Under the pieces are notes generated by a model. That model had not been told where the DNA came from. It did not search any database and saw only the letters and a list, made by a program, of their open reading frames with translations. Made by a program: the position numbers and the translations under genes. A stretch of DNA of 64,000 bases from Metopolophium dirhodum (lineage: Eukaryota; Arthropoda; Insecta; Hemiptera; Aphididae). The stretch covers positions 18,722,393-18,786,392 of the forward strand of contig NC_083568.1 in NCBI RefSeq assembly GCF_019925205.1, given 5' to 3'. Below are positions 1 to 13,297 of the stretch, one piece after another (the first letter of the stretch is position 1; each line of letters begins with the position of its first letter).

Positions 1-238
1 CAAGTCCAACATTTAGGCAAGGGGGAGGGGCAAAGGGATCTAAATGTAAAACCCAATCCGAAGTAAAATATATTTTTTTAAAAATACATTATTTATTATA
101 CTACCTAATGCTACGATTGTGACAGGAATGTTTTCAAATCACAGTAGTTTTGAAGTTTCACCTCTATATATTAATATTAGGTTAGATAAATGTTAAAATA
201 TATATTTTAATTATCATCATAAAATATTGTCCACCTAC

Positions 239-3200
239 TTGAATTATGTCATCATCCTCGGTTGTGTCATTCGAAATTAATTGAATTAGATAGTGTCCCC
301 CTTTGGTGATAACGCCACAATGTATGGTAATATTTTGCCAATTCCCATCGACAGGAATTGTACCCATTAATGTGAAATTGTCATTTTTAGCTTCATACAG
401 CTGCACAGCAATACCTGGCTCCAGTAGGTCTATATTGAGGTCACTCATTAACGCTGTGTAGTTAGATGTTACGTTTAACCATTCTTGAGCTACTACACAT
501 ACTAAAATAAAAATAAATAAATTATCATAAACATTATTATGTTATTATAATCGTAATAATATATTGATTAACTAATGATAATATTATAATCCAAACTTAT
601 ATTTATTATTTTTTTTAGGAATTCCACTTATTTTCAAAAAATAGTTGTTTGAAGTATGGGCAATTATATTATTTAATACCTAGCTACTGACTAGCTATAA
701 GTTATGACTTATGAGTTATAACATGTACGTAGGTATGGGTGTATTATAGGTATTATTATACTTTATATTTATTATAAACGTAAAAATATATGTCAACGTG
801 ATGCGTATAACATTACTCTACAATGACTATAATTTAATTTAGTGATGGTAATTGTTGATATTTCTCCCTATTGCAGTATTGCCTACCCTATAGAGTAATT
901 ATATATGGCCTACCCTGAGATATTGATGATATCGCCGCTACTAAAGTGTTAAAAACTGAATATATTGCCACTTTAACTGCTAATAATACCTGCTATTAGT
1001 AGATAACCCACGTTAAAATAAAAACATTTATGTGATATCGAAGAAAACTGAAAAAAGCAATAGCTGCTATTTATCACTGCTATTTTACATTAGCAATAGC
1101 AATAGCTAAATAAATAAATAAATAAATAGCATTTTACCATCACTTTTTTATTTCATAGAATATATTTTGTAATAAATTGGTATTTATTCTGTTAATAAAG
1201 AATTGAGAATTATTATTATTATTATTATAAACTGAAATTCTCAATTAGGTGGTACTTATAAATATCTTCGATTTATTATATTTAACAAAATCGAGTAAAA
1301 GTGTAAACGAACTTGTTTTGTGTTTGTTATTTCTGGTAGGTACCCAAAGTAATGGGTGTATTTTTTAACATCTCTTGAAAATGCTATTCAAATTTAGCTA
1401 AATCTATAATATGATTTCACCAGTATAAAATAAGGTAATTACTAATTACTAATTAGGTACTAACTTATTATGACTAAAGTCGATTTGAACTAAAACCTAA
1501 CTATGTTTTAAATTTTAATATTATATTTGTATACTTGTATTTGTTTCAGTACCTATATATACCTACGCATATTAAGATAAATTTTAGTAATATATTACTA
1601 TATATTATTAATATATTATTAATATATATTTTAGTAACCTATCAACAAATTTATAAATAAATACATTATAGTACCTATTCATACCAGATACCTACATAAT
1701 AAGAAACATATATTATAATAACAATTTAACAAAACATAATCAGTACTACCTACATTTCTATAGGTACCTAGATAATATAGGATAGTCTCATTAGTCATTG
1801 CTAGTTAGTTGATAATTACTAATATATTATAAAGTAATATAAGTATTTTATATTCTCTAAATATTTATTCTATACCTAATGTAGGTACCTATTCATCTAA
1901 ATTAAGTATTAACATTGATTTTAGTTATTTAGTAGGTAGGTATAAGTGTATAACTGTATAAGAAACCTTAAAAACAGAATTGTTATATAATTTAATTTCA
2001 CCTGCATAATAGGTACATAGACTTTAAATTGATAGTACAATATAAGAAAGCCAACTCTATCTATAAGAGTTGATGTTCGACGGACAACAATAATATTAAA
2101 TTACAGTTTTAAAAGGGGTGATTAAGTCGTTCAAATATCAAATAATTATCGATGTTTATAAATTTGCAGAGTAATCCAATATTCCCATACCATATAGGTA
2201 CCAATATACAGGTACCTACGATATTCTTCTAAAGTGGCAGATTTTAAAGAAGCAGCAATTTTTCATGAAGAAATTAAGGTCAAGTTAACCGAATTTAAAG
2301 TACAAGTATATAATTATACCTATTCGACCATAACATTAAACTACTCGGAAAGTCGTAAACATTTAAAAAGTATTTTTGTTGTAAGTATCTTTCATTCATT
2401 CCTTAGGACAAGAGAAATAAAACTATACAATATTAGATACATGAATGCATACAAAAATATAAAGTAACACATCGCAAGTGACGATGACTGGTACATCGTA
2501 CATATAGTTGATAATGAGAAAAATATAACATAAGGACTGATTATGTAGTATCAAAACAAAATATAAATGTAATGAATACATCTAATTAGTGTATTGATAA
2601 AAGAAAATTATAAAAATAGAACAAAAATGTATGCAATCACAACATTTTAAATTTCGCTTATATTACAAAAATATGAAAATGTTAATAAATCTATTACCAG
2701 TATGTAACCAGAATAGTGGGGGTTTATTTTTCATAATGTCTGCATAAAACAGTTTAATAGTGTTGTAAATGAGTACTCGCTAATAATTTTAATTTCGATT
2801 GTATAAATCTTCCCGGCTACATAAACGGACGGGTAGACGGTATAGTGGATACTACCGTTTCAGTTCGTGAACATCGGTAGATAATATTTTACCAGCCAAA
2901 GGTACTATAATTTAATTATAAATATGAAAGCAATGATAAATCATCGCAAGATATTATCAATTTATTTTGTAATGTTAATTTCATGGTTCATTTTTTAGAT
3001 ACTAGTATAGTTATATGAGAAATTGTAAGTAATTATATTTTGAAGTCCTTACACGATATTATCGGATTATTAGTAAAATATTATTACTAAGCTATATTCT
3101 ATATTTCTATGATAAACCAAAGACTCTGAATATAACTGCAGTGTAATATATTGAGTATAGGTACTTTACTCATATACTTAGCTGTTAGCTACCTATTAAG

Positions 3201-4785
3201 TATAAGTTTATATTTTTATATCACGCATTTCTAAGTAATAATGAAACATGATACCTACTTCGGGTAGTATAAGTTTCATTATATTTTTAGTTTATTTATA
3301 AAAACTTAATTGTATGTAAAATATACATTACTTATATTCAACTTAAAATTAATAATTAAAAACAGAAATATTTATATTAGAACATATAGTTTAAGTGTAT
3401 GTACATTAATACTAAATATATGGAATAATTAATAGCTTAGGTAAGTGTATTGTGTATGTAAATGTAATATGTACCTATATACATTAATATATTAATTTAT
3501 GTATTATAGGGTGTACCTACCGTAGCCACCTACCTATCATTAGTATTAGAACTTATAGAAGTTATATACATTATTTATTCTTTATTTTCAATTTATTAAT
3601 AAGTAACAGTTAAAAAAGAGAAATGTATGATAAGATTAACATTAACAGTTTATACATTTAACGTTTAAAACTAAATCACGTAAATACATATAAATAATTA
3701 TTTTAACACTTCCAAACTGTAATAATAATACATACCTATAGCTAAATATAGTAAATAAGTATCAACCGTACAGTCTACAGATAATATTTGAAAGCCTGCA
3801 ATATGTACTCTAACATATTTTTAAAATAAATAATATAAGACCTACCTAATTTATAATTTGGATGTTGACATTTATTTCTCAAAATCAAAACATAATATTA
3901 ATCAAAATAATAAATAACAATACCTATTCTTTAAAGGTACACTGTATATTGTATGTAATAATATATAGTACATAACGATATACCGTAATATAATGGTCAC
4001 GAAAAAGTAATGTTGCGTGTTAAATGTGTTTTAGTTTTTTTTTTTCATAGCTACTAAGGTCAATTTAACATGAACCTAGTGTAAATATTGATTGTATAGC
4101 TTCATGTTCCCCTATAACATCTTGAGTATAGTAAAACTCCATTAAGATGAATGGAAGTATGGAAGTCCCAGACATTTTATATACATTTTAATATATACGA
4201 GCAGTGTTGACTTATGCACAATGTACATACCTATACAGTTGCAGACTATATAAACAATGTACTATTATATTCTGTAGGTAGGTACTCCACATAATATTGT
4301 CTCAACTCTCAAGAGTGCGCCTATTCATTTTGTTTACTTAATGCAACTGTTCAAATAGTTCATTTTCAACTGATTTTAATGCTAATGATTGTTTACATTT
4401 TTTCAAAGCAGATTTATTACTGATAAATATGATTTTTTTAATTGCAGTTTATATAATATTATAGAATATATGAACATAATTAATTTGAAAACAATTATAC
4501 CCGCAGCAAAAATTAATTATAAAGATTTTACATAAAATAACAAACAACCGAGTGCAGTCAACAAAAAAAAAATGTAAAAAAAAAAATTGGAAATGTATAA
4601 ACAACTACAAAACTACAATATATAATAACCTTCGTAGCAGGATATGAATAAAAATATCTACAAAGACTGAACAACGATTTATAAATATTATGAATATATG
4701 TAAATGCGATTCATAGGTACTTACCAACGGTTAGACAGGACGTAATATAAAACGAGTTGAGAAATGTGTTTCTAAGATCAATCAT
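239..4785 (-). CDS. 5' part of a secreted or type I membrane glycoprotein (coding exons 1-2, partial)
   Basis: Exon 1 is 4725..4785 (20 codons plus 1 nt, donor GTAAGT at 4719-4724); exon 2 is 239..501 (acceptor TTTTAG, donor GTAGGT at 233-238). The phases match (phase 1). The joined protein starts MIDLRNTF, with a hydrophobic stretch YITSCLTVVCVVA that reads as a signal peptide cleaved before QEW. The next ~85 residues hold five N-glycosylation sequons (NVT, NYT, NFT, NIT, NDT) and an Ig-like pattern (NITIHCG...GGHYLIQL), then an acidic TTEDDD. The frame continues past the left edge, so domain content is unknown. A 5' UTR intron is likely: donor ATG|GTAAGT with GTAAGT at 4963-4968, acceptor TTTCAG near 4842. 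I do not recognise the family; a distant likeness to the N-terminal ectodomain of THSD1-type proteins is only an impression. The 4.2-kb intron 1 (502..4724) holds nothing recognisable. Confidence 0.6.
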
Positions 4786-6261
4786 GTTTTGCTTTTTACA
4801 ATTTAATCAAACATATCTTATGAAAATGTATAAAACATCATTCTGAAATTTAATAGAAAAATGTTTGATTATTAATATAATATTGACTTATTGTTCACAT
4901 ATATTTCAATATTTTATAGCTATAGTACAAAACATTTGATAAATCGTTAAGTTCTAATTTTTACTTACCATTATAGTTCAAAATTCAAATTTTCGCGCGG
5001 TTTCACTTAAAGAAAAAAACTACGTTATATAATATTCAGATCGGCGGGAATAATTATAATATACATTATTAGTGATTTATTGTGAATTAATTATTATTAT
5101 ACTCATAGTGCTAAAGACATAAAATAGGTACTACATATATATTTAACATCTCATATAATATCATATAAACTTAACCTATGTTTGAGTAGGATACAGGAGC
5201 TATGATTTGTCTAAACCTATATGTAGGTATTTAGATATTGCACTAAAACATTAGTCTTCTCGTTTCACACGTCATAATACAATAGAATATTATGCGTGTT
5301 TTTTAGACGCATTTCGATAACGTGTATAATAATATAATCGGCTGAGGGGCGAGGAAAGCACATGGGTGATTTACTGCAGTACCTAAATTATACATGTATA
5401 CGTATATAATTATTATTTATTGTATTGCACGAGTAATAAAAAACAGAAAAATAAAAAAAGCGACGCGTATATATTATGGACATATCGACAGCACACGCGA
5501 ACGCTACATCACGACTGCAGGATAATATGAATGGACGCCGTCGCGCCGATGACGGTCACAGAAGATATTCCCAACCCCTATATGCACCGCGTATTATATG
5601 CGTGTGCGTAACTTTTCCTCTTGGGGGTGTATTCACCCTAGTGCAGCGGGGGCGCAACCTCGCGGACCTTTGCTCAAACTTTTATCGACTGGACGCGTGC
5701 ACATTAAACACGCGCGTTTATTATACAATAGATATTATGCTGCTGCAGGACGGCCGTCACTCGGGTTTTACGGTCTTTTGCGCGCGGATCCATTTCGACG
5801 GCCAATAATGTACACGTATGACGTATGTCGTACTATACCCGTACATAATATTATCATATACCTATAATGCTAACGTATATATATGGGTGTATCATATATA
5901 TGTGTGTAGGTAAATAAGTATAGTAGCAGAGCTTGAATTGGAAAAAAAAATTTTAAGCGGCATGCAGTGTAAAAAAAAGAAATGCGCGTACCTGTAGACT
6001 TATTAAGGTACGCTAAAATATTTATACAAAAAAAAGAGGGGTACTCCCTACCATATTCAAGCGTAGGTATATATATAAGTAATATCTAGACAGGTATATA
6101 CATAGGTATATTTGGATGCGGGTACAGACCGCAGGGTCGTCACTCGAGCAGGGTCCCCAAACGTAATAACTTATTTATTAATATTTAATACTGCTGGTGA
6201 GTCGTTGTAACTTGTAACTCTTTGAATATTGTTAAAACTTTGATAAGTTTTTATTTTTAAA
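4786..6261. promoter_or_regulatory. Probable 5' flank/CpG-richer promoter region of the glycoprotein gene
   Basis: Most of this stretch is AT-rich like its surroundings, but about 5460-5800 is clearly richer in GC and CpG (runs such as GACGCCGTCGCGCC). Open frames there on the plus strand look like composition-driven shadows: no splice signals or family resemblance. Placed upstream of the minus-strand start at 4785 and the putative 5' UTR exon near 4970, it is the natural place for a promoter. No defined TATA or initiator could be assigned. This is inference from composition and position. Confidence 0.3.
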
Positions 6262-7210
6262 TGAAAAAAAGGTGGGTAAGTGGATGTCACTCTGCTGTAC
6301 AGTAGGTTACAAGTGGATCACTGTAATGGATGGTGTTAAATTTGAATTCAATGATGTAACATCATTGTATAAGAAAAACGATTCTGAGCGAAAACGGTCA
6401 GTCAGCCTATGATATTACCAAGTATATTTGATGATATTATTGTGAATAAAGTAATTTATATATGACCTATTTACGTGGAGCCTTGTTTTCAATTTTCAAT
6501 CCTTAGCTATAAAAGTTGAACATTTTATAAATTTTTAACCACAAAATAATTAATAAATTATAAATTTGATAAATGTTGTCAAAATTTGAACTTTAAATGC
6601 TTATAAAAAAAAATTGTGCCTATGTATTTTTAATATTTTTCAACTGCTATTAGAACGCTATATCAGGAGCCTTATATTACATTTTCACGCTTTTTTATCC
6701 AACAAATAAAAATGTATTGATATTTATAGAAAAAAAAACTAAAAAAATTGAAAACTGACAATGTCCGTAAACAACTCAAAAAGAATCAAATTATTTTCAA
6801 AATTTTATCGTGTATAGAAAATGCTAATATAAACATTCAGTGAAATTTTCAAGTATCTATAGTTATTTGTTTTTTAATTACAATAAAATAAGAAAATCGT
6901 TACATGAGAAATCGAGTGAATATCAAATGTTGTAATAATATGAATTTCAAACGCTCATAAAAATTAAATTTGACTTTCTTGTAGACATTTGTTTTTGATA
7001 AAGATAGACAAACTTACGGATAATCTTGTATTACATTTTCAAATTTTAGATTTAAAAAGAAAAAATTTTATGAATTCTCAACTCAAAATAATTTGCTTAT
7101 TTTCGTGATTTTTCCGTATTTTGTCAAGATTTGAACTTTAAATGCTTATAAATAAAAACTGTGACTTAGGATTTTTAATTTTTTTCTTCTGCCTTTGAAA
7201 CATAAGCTAG
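6262..7210 (+). repeat. Copy of an aphid-type interspersed repeat (internal part of the 2.1-kb TIR element)
   Basis: From the words GGTGGGTAAGTGGATGTC and CTCTGCTGTACAGTAGG onward this segment matches 8573..9500 nearly base for base, including ACGATTCTGAGCGAAAACGG and the long AT-rich tail. It lacks the terminal inverted repeat of the fuller copy, so it is a truncated copy. Further copies lie at 45698..46591 (inside Cul5) and 59284..60065. The short open frames in it are not genes. Confidence 0.8.
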
Positions 7211-7912
7211 GAACCTACTCACTAGTTACCATAAAATCCATGAAAATTAAGTTCGATCTTTTGGTTTTTACTCGTATTATTTGTCTTCTTTTGATGTAGT
7301 TGAATAGTAGAACTATGTTGTTAAAATTTTAAAATGTATTTTAAATGGGCCTGCAAGTATAGAAAACCATTAATCAGTCACTATATTATAATTACCGTCA
7401 CACTGCAGAAAGCAGTTAAGTATGAGTAAGTATAGGCAATGATCGATCAGCGATCAATGCATAATTTTCAATATGATGTGTATATAAACATCATACGCCT
7501 AGTAGATATATATATATTATATAATTTATTATAAATTTATAAATACAAAATCCATACAGTATTAAGTATACTGTATAAGGCATTAGGTATAATATTAAAT
7601 TATGTAGTAGTTATATATATTATATTATTATCCTATAGCCAATATATCATTTTGGGCATTGAGGCATATTAAGTAAGCAAAAATAGGTATCGGTATTTTT
7701 GAATAGGTGTGTAATATTATTTATCTACATAATAAACAGCTTATAGGTAGGTAGGTTGTAGGTATATACCTAAACAATAACTATATTATGCATCGCAATC
7801 ATCGCATAATAATATGTACCTATATTACCTATCCAAATAATCACGGAAAAAGTCAAATATCGACGGTGGAAAGAAAAAAGGGCGTAAACAACGTTTTTGA
7901 CGAAATTTGTTT
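7211..7912. other. AT-rich spacer without recognisable genes
   Basis: Simple AT-rich and TAGGTA-type sequence lies between two repeat copies. No coding exon with family resemblance and no RNA gene was seen. Confidence 0.5.
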
Positions 7913-7914
7913 TA

Positions 7915-10025
7915 GATTCTGAGCGGAGCGATGAATGTATTGATTTTAAAATGATGTGTTTTTTTTTAATTTTTGTGTCTGTGTACACGATAAGTAGTCG
8001 ACATAATGCTTCGATTTTCGACTTCAGTATATCTTGTTCGATGGGAAAGTGAATATCGTTGGCGCATCGAGGAGGTCAAAATTTAATATTCCCAATAGTT
8101 TTCAAAAGCACCGGGAAAAACAACATGAACATTAAAGAAAAACGGGAATTTTTACGCAAAATCGGTTTTTGACAAAATTGAATTTGGTTTTTGGTATAAC
8201 TCTAAAACAAATGAAGGTATAAACATGAAATTTTCACTGGTCGTTTATATTCGCATTTTCAAATTTTCCAAATATTTTGAGCTGTTTACGGACATTTCAC
8301 GTTTGATTCATAATAATGTTCATATCTGCTAAACCGTATAGGTACTACAATTAATTTGTAAAAAATAAAATAAATTTTAAAAAATTTCAGTTTTATCTAA
8401 CAACAATTATTTTTTGAGGCAGGGGTCATAAGGACTTTTGTTGTTCCATTTGAGGTGTAGAAACACCTCTAGAAGTTTGACACATTTATCGTGCAACACC
8501 CTGTATTTGTATTATATCATAATTTGTAAAATTCTAATATTTTATATTTTTAATGAAAAAATAAACTTAAAAAAGGTGGATAAGTGGATGTCGCTCTGCT
8601 GTACAGTAGGTTACAAGTGGGTCACTGTAATGGATGGTGTTAAATTTGAATTCAATGATATAATATCATTGTATAAGAAAAACGATTCTGAGCGAAAACG
8701 GTCAGTCAGCCTATGATATTACCAAGTATATTTGATGATATTATTGTGAATAAAGTAATTTATATATAACCTATTTACGTGGAGCCTTGTTTTAAATTTT
8801 AAATCCTTAGCCATAAAAGTTAAACATTTTATACATTTTTAACCACAAAATAATTAATAAATTATAAATTTGATAAATGTTGTCAAAATTTGAACTTTAA
8901 ATGCTTATAAAAAAAAATTGTGCCTATGTATTTTTAATATTTTTCAACTGCTATTAGAACGATATATCAGGAGCCTTATATTAAATTTTCACGCTTTTTT
9001 ACCCAACAAATAAAAATTTATTGTTATTTATAGAAAAAAAAACTAAAAAAATTGAAAACTGACAATGTCCGTAAACAGCTCAAAAAGAGTCAAAATATTT
9101 TCAACATTTTATGGTGTATAGAAAATGCTAATAATGAACATTCAGTGAAATTTTCAAGTATCTACAGTCATTTGTTTTTTAATTACAATAAAATAAGAAA
9201 ATTGTTACATGAGAAATCGAGTAAATATCAAATGTTGTAAAAATATAAATTTCAGACGCTCATAAAAATTTAATTTAAGTTTCTTCTAGACATTTTTTTT
9301 TTGATAAAAGTAGACAAACTTATGAGTAATCTTATATTACATTTTCAAATCTTAGATTTAAAAAGAAAAATTTTTATGAATTTCAACTCAAAATAATTTG
9401 CTATTTTTCGTGATTTTTCCGTATTTTGTCAAAATTTGAACTTTAAATGCTTATAATTAAAAACTGTGACTAAGGATTTTTAATTTTTTTCATCTGCCTT
9501 TGAAACAATAACCTAGGAGCCTTCTATTAAATTTTCAAGCTTTTTTACTCAACAGATAAAATTTTATTGATATTTATAGAAAAAAAAACTAAAAAAATTG
9601 AAAACTGACAATGGCCGTAAACAGCTCAAAAAGAGTCAAAATATTTTCAAAATTGTATTGTGTATAGAAAATGCAAATATAAACAACCAGTGAAAATTTC
9701 ATGCATCTACGGTCATTTGTTTTAGAGTTACACCAATAACCAAAATCGATTTTGTTAAAAATCGATTTTGCGTAAAAATTCCCGTTTTTCCTTAATTTTT
9801 CTTTTGTTTTTTACATCGCTTTTGAAAATTACTGGGAAATTAAAATTTTGACCTCTCCAATGCACCAACGATATTCACTTTCCCATCGAACAAGATACTG
9901 AAGTCGAAAATCGAAGCATTATTTCGACTACTTATCGTGTACACAGACACAAAAATAAAAAAAAAAATAAAAAAAAAAACACACATCATTGTAAAATCAA
10001 TACATTCATCGTTTCACTCAGAATC
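7915..10025. mobile_element. 2.1-kb non-autonomous element with ~390-bp terminal inverted repeats
   Basis: The left end GATTCTGAGCGGAGCG (7915) and right end CACTCAGAATC (to 10025) are inverted repeats that stay alignable inward for about 390 bp (to roughly 8300 on the left and back to about 9620 on the right), covering ACACGATAAGTAGTCGA, TTCGATGGGAAAGTGAAT and GTTTACGG words. A TA dinucleotide flanks both ends (7913-7914 and 10026-10027), as expected of a Tc1/mariner-like insertion. No transposase is visible inside. The middle (8573 onward) is the same repeat as 6262..7210. Solo ends of the family lie at 19821, 22218, 29160, 31673, 46591 and 57784, always ending in (C)TCAGAATCTAAAA or its complement. 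Confidence 0.7.
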
Positions 10026-10027
10026 TA

Positions 10028-11334
10028 AAAAACATTTTTAAACATGTCTTTAGTAGTTTTGTCTAAATAGATCCTAACAACTCCTCTAAGTCTATTAATA
10101 TGGGAAGGAAAATGTTAGTATTTAGTATAAATGTATAAGTGTAATAGGTAGGTACTTGCCAAAAAATATTAGGGACCCAACCACCCAACTACGGTGTAGT
10201 AGGTATCTAAAATATACCCGGACCCAACTTATTAGCGTATTACATGTAAAAAAACCGGGAACCAACTAGAGATTAGCCGCTAGGTAGTACTTGGGACCCA
10301 ACTCGAGTGCGCTGTTTAAATTGAACTAACCATTCTAATAAACAATAAATTACAATACATTTCTAATTTGTCGTTATGGTGTTTCCCTGTGATGTTTACT
10401 GTTTAGTGTCAAATGACATTGGCCGTTTCTCGGTAAATAACAATGATTAATTTCCCTTGGATCACCTTAATCGGGCTTAATGCCTTAATCCATTGTAAAA
10501 AAACAGCTTTCCCCCTTGAATCACTACTTTTTGTTCTGCTAAGTACTATGTAAAATTATTATTTTTAATTTGCCCTCTTGTAGCCATGTAAATATTTATG
10601 TCATAGCCTTTAAACTAAGTTAACCTATATGAGTATACGTGTATTAAAATTAGTGGATATATTTTATGAATTTTGTTTACTTGTATGGACTAGAAATCTC
10701 AAAACAAAATAGGTATATTGCAAATTGCAATAGCCTAATTGTTAAACAATTATGACGGCGTTTTTTACTCGTTCCCGCAACTGTAATTTTGATTTTCTTA
10801 TGGATATTTGAGCACCTACGACTTACCATCAATAACTCTTCCTATTGACCGCGAAGTCTAATTTCGGTCAGTAGATTTATCGGGCACGATCAAAATTTAT
10901 ATAAGTCACTGTGTCAGTCTTATACGTTTAAATCCAAATCCAATATCCATATTATGTAGGTTATAATAACTAAAAAGTAACAGGTACCTGTTCGGCTATT
11001 GGCTGCATAGTTTATTTATATAGGACGTACCTATATGAATATGAATTATGATCATAATTATATAGGTCGGTTGTCGGTACCTACATAATAATATTATGAT
11101 GTATTAATATTTTATTATAATCGTTTGTAAATACGATGCAATATTAACCACAGATGATTTCATTATCATCCTGATCCCGACCGTTCGTCTCATATATTTT
11201 TACGACCTTTGAAACTGTTATAATACTTTTATGCAAATTTTATCGTATTGTTTCCGAAAATGTTCGAGTCTTTAAAACATTCTGCATCCGCTTCTGTAAA
11301 TTTGCAGTCTGCAACAGAGATTTCACGACAAACT
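10028..11334. other. Intergenic spacer
   Basis: AT-rich sequence without a supported gene. A short direct repeat of GGGACCCAACC/GGACCCAACT words occurs around 10170-10300 and may be a decayed repeat. No exon, tRNA or rRNA was recognised. Confidence 0.4.
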
Positions 11335-11342
11335 GACAATTT

Positions 11343-11986
11343 CGGTACATCCGAATTGCATGCCAAAAAAATAAATATAAATCGGGTCTGTCCGAATTTC
11401 ATGCCATCTCTTAGAGGGGTATATCCGAATAAATAACTTACTTTTCAACTGGAGGATCGTGATTTTGTTACATTACAATAAAACATATAAATATTGTAGA
11501 AGGTGACACTGTGAATAAGAATCATAAAATAAAACTCTTTACAAAAATTTAGTTTTGTTTATTTTGTTGTCGGCAATGACATGTATGCCAACTTTTCTAC
11601 ATATAAAAGTCTATTAATTTCATTATTTTGAAATTCCGTCATCACTAAACTTATACTTTTTTCTTTTTCTAATATTTCCCGGCGTCTATTACTTAAATTT
11701 GAACTACGCAATTTTACATATATATCACATTGTACTTTCTTTAAGACATCAACTAATTGAAAAATATTAAGACTTGGGGAGTAAAACATGCTATTCAGCT
11801 TGGAATGGAATGATAGTAAATAAACGTGTGGTGTACGGCATGCAATCCGGACAAAGCCCTCTAAGAGATGGCATGCAATTCGGACAGACCCCTCCAAGAG
11901 ATGGCACGCAATTCGGACAAACCCCTACAAGAGACGGCATGCAATTTGGACATTTTTTTTTTTTGGCATGCAATTCGGATGCAGCC
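11343..11986 (-). mobile_element. 644-bp MULE-like deletion derivative with 33-bp subrepeats and transposase remnant
   Basis: Inverted termini CGGTACATCCGAATTGCATG (left) and, reading inward from the right end, GGCTGCATCCGAATTGCATG are followed by an A-run and are flanked by an 8-bp direct repeat GACAATTT (11335-11342 and 11987-11994). Next to the right end are four copies of a 33-bp unit built on GGCATGCAATTCGGACA and CCCCTCCAAGAGA (about 11839-11965); an inverted copy lies next to the left end (about 11380-11425). Between them, on the minus strand down to a stop at 11559, is a fragment of about 70 residues containing FQLVDVLKKVQCD, YVKLRSSN and NEINRLLYVEKL, which resembles the C-terminus of MULE/FLYWCH-type transposase proteins abundant in aphids. 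The frame is open but lacks the catalytic core, so this is a remnant. Confidence 0.6.
11839..11965 (+). repeat. 33-bp tandem repeat (about 4 copies)
   Basis: Tandem units of GGCATGCAATTCGGACA followed by GACCCCTCCAAGAGAT, with single-base changes between copies. Because 33 is a multiple of 3 the array is open in several frames (for example repeats of GMQFGQTPPRD), which explains the overlapping open frames on both strands. I read it as the subterminal array of the surrounding element, not as a gene. Confidence 0.7.
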
Positions 11987-12218
11987 GACAATTTAACATG
12001 GTAATTAATATCCTAACCATTTATATATACGCACTAAATGATTTTAATATATTCAGTGTCAATTTAAGTTTATATTAATAACGTACGCTGTCATTATGAT
12101 TGTATAATGTAGTATACATCTAAATGCTTCATTACGCACTATGTTTATTTAAGAAATTATAATCTTATTCATAGCTGTTTATTAGTGGACATGGGCAATA
12201 TTTAAGTCTTAAATTACA

Positions 12219-13050
12219 TCTATATATATAAAACTGAAATTAAGCAAAAGAGGAAATCTTTGTTACGGTTTGGTTTCGAAACTTCTTATCCAATTGTCAT
12301 GCAGTTTTTTTTAAATGAAAGAGGATATCTCGGAGCAAGTTTTAGGCATAAATAAAGTCCGATAATGTTAGTCAATAATAAGTTATCTATACATATAAAA
12401 TCCAAATACCACTGACTCACTGATCGCTGTATCTCAAAAACTACTCAACGTACGGACTTGAAATTTGGAATAGAGGTTATTCTCATATTTTCACCGAGCA
12501 ATAAGAAAGGATTTTCAAAAATGTTGCGTTTTAGTGGAGTAATTAACGATTATAATTATTCACTGCCAATACGTGAAAATCCACCTGTGTATAATATATT
12601 GGTTGCTATTGGTTAATCGGGCATATTTGTTGATTTGTATTATTGTCTTTTGTCAAATAAGATAAATAAGATCTAATAAGTAGTTCCAGAGTTTAGTCTG
12701 TATAGTTATAGTCTGTGTATTTATATAGTTAGTTGGTAGATTAGACCTCTGGGAAGAAGATAGGTTAATATTTACAAAGGGTAAAACTTTTTTTTTATTT
12801 CATTCATCGGATTTTAGTACGGTTAGGTTAGAATAGGATTTTGTATAAATTGATTATATTAAGTACAAACAACAAACTTGGTAAAAATTTGATACTTTAG
12901 AGTTAAATCATACGTACAAACGATAGCAGGTAGATTGCCTACCTGTTAATGTACTGCTGCGTATCAGAATTTTTATTCCGGGAAACGGAAAAGTTAAGAT
13001 ACATTTTATTGATACATTTAACGGGGAACGAAGTGCACGGGATCAGCTAG
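12219..13050 (+). mobile_element. Helitron-like element(s): two 5' ends, one shared 3' end
   Basis: Two Helitron-type 5' ends occur: A|TCTATATATATAAAAC at 12219 and A|TCTATACATATAAAATCC at 12386. One 3' end, GCACGGGATCAGCTAG|T, finishes at 13050. Ends of the form TC...CTAG inserted between A and T, with TCTATAYATATAAA starts and CAGCTAGT finishes, are typical of animal Helitrons. No Rep/helicase is encoded, so this is non-autonomous. The first 5' end could belong to an older truncated copy interrupted by the second element (12386..13050, 665 bp). Confidence 0.6.
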
Positions 13051-13297
13051 TATAAATATATAATGGAAAGTCATGGTCTATGTGGCTATGCTTGTATATT
13101 TTATCATACTTTTAATATATTACCATTTACCATATAACTATATATACAACTAAAATATAGAGCCCACACCTCACAAAGTAGTCAACAGCTATACGCCTTT
13201 ACTAAATATTATAATTAAAATTACAATTTAGTACATAATATTATATCAATCATCTGCGTAAATAATGAAGTTACATTTAACTGTTCGAGGATGCCAC

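Noticed and set aside
2234..2467. 77-codon plus-strand frame MADFKEAAIFHEEIK
   Set aside because: It lies in the long intron of the minus-strand glycoprotein gene, has no recognisable domain or splice context, and its composition matches surrounding AT-rich DNA.
5476..5867. Two overlapping plus-strand frames of 110 and 89 codons
   Set aside because: Two frames open over the same GC-richer stretch suggest base composition, not coding; no family likeness.
11774..12004. Repeat protein with GMQFGQTPxRD units, and its mirror on the minus strand
   Set aside because: A 33-bp tandem repeat inside a transposon-like element opens frames on both strands; no evidence of translation.
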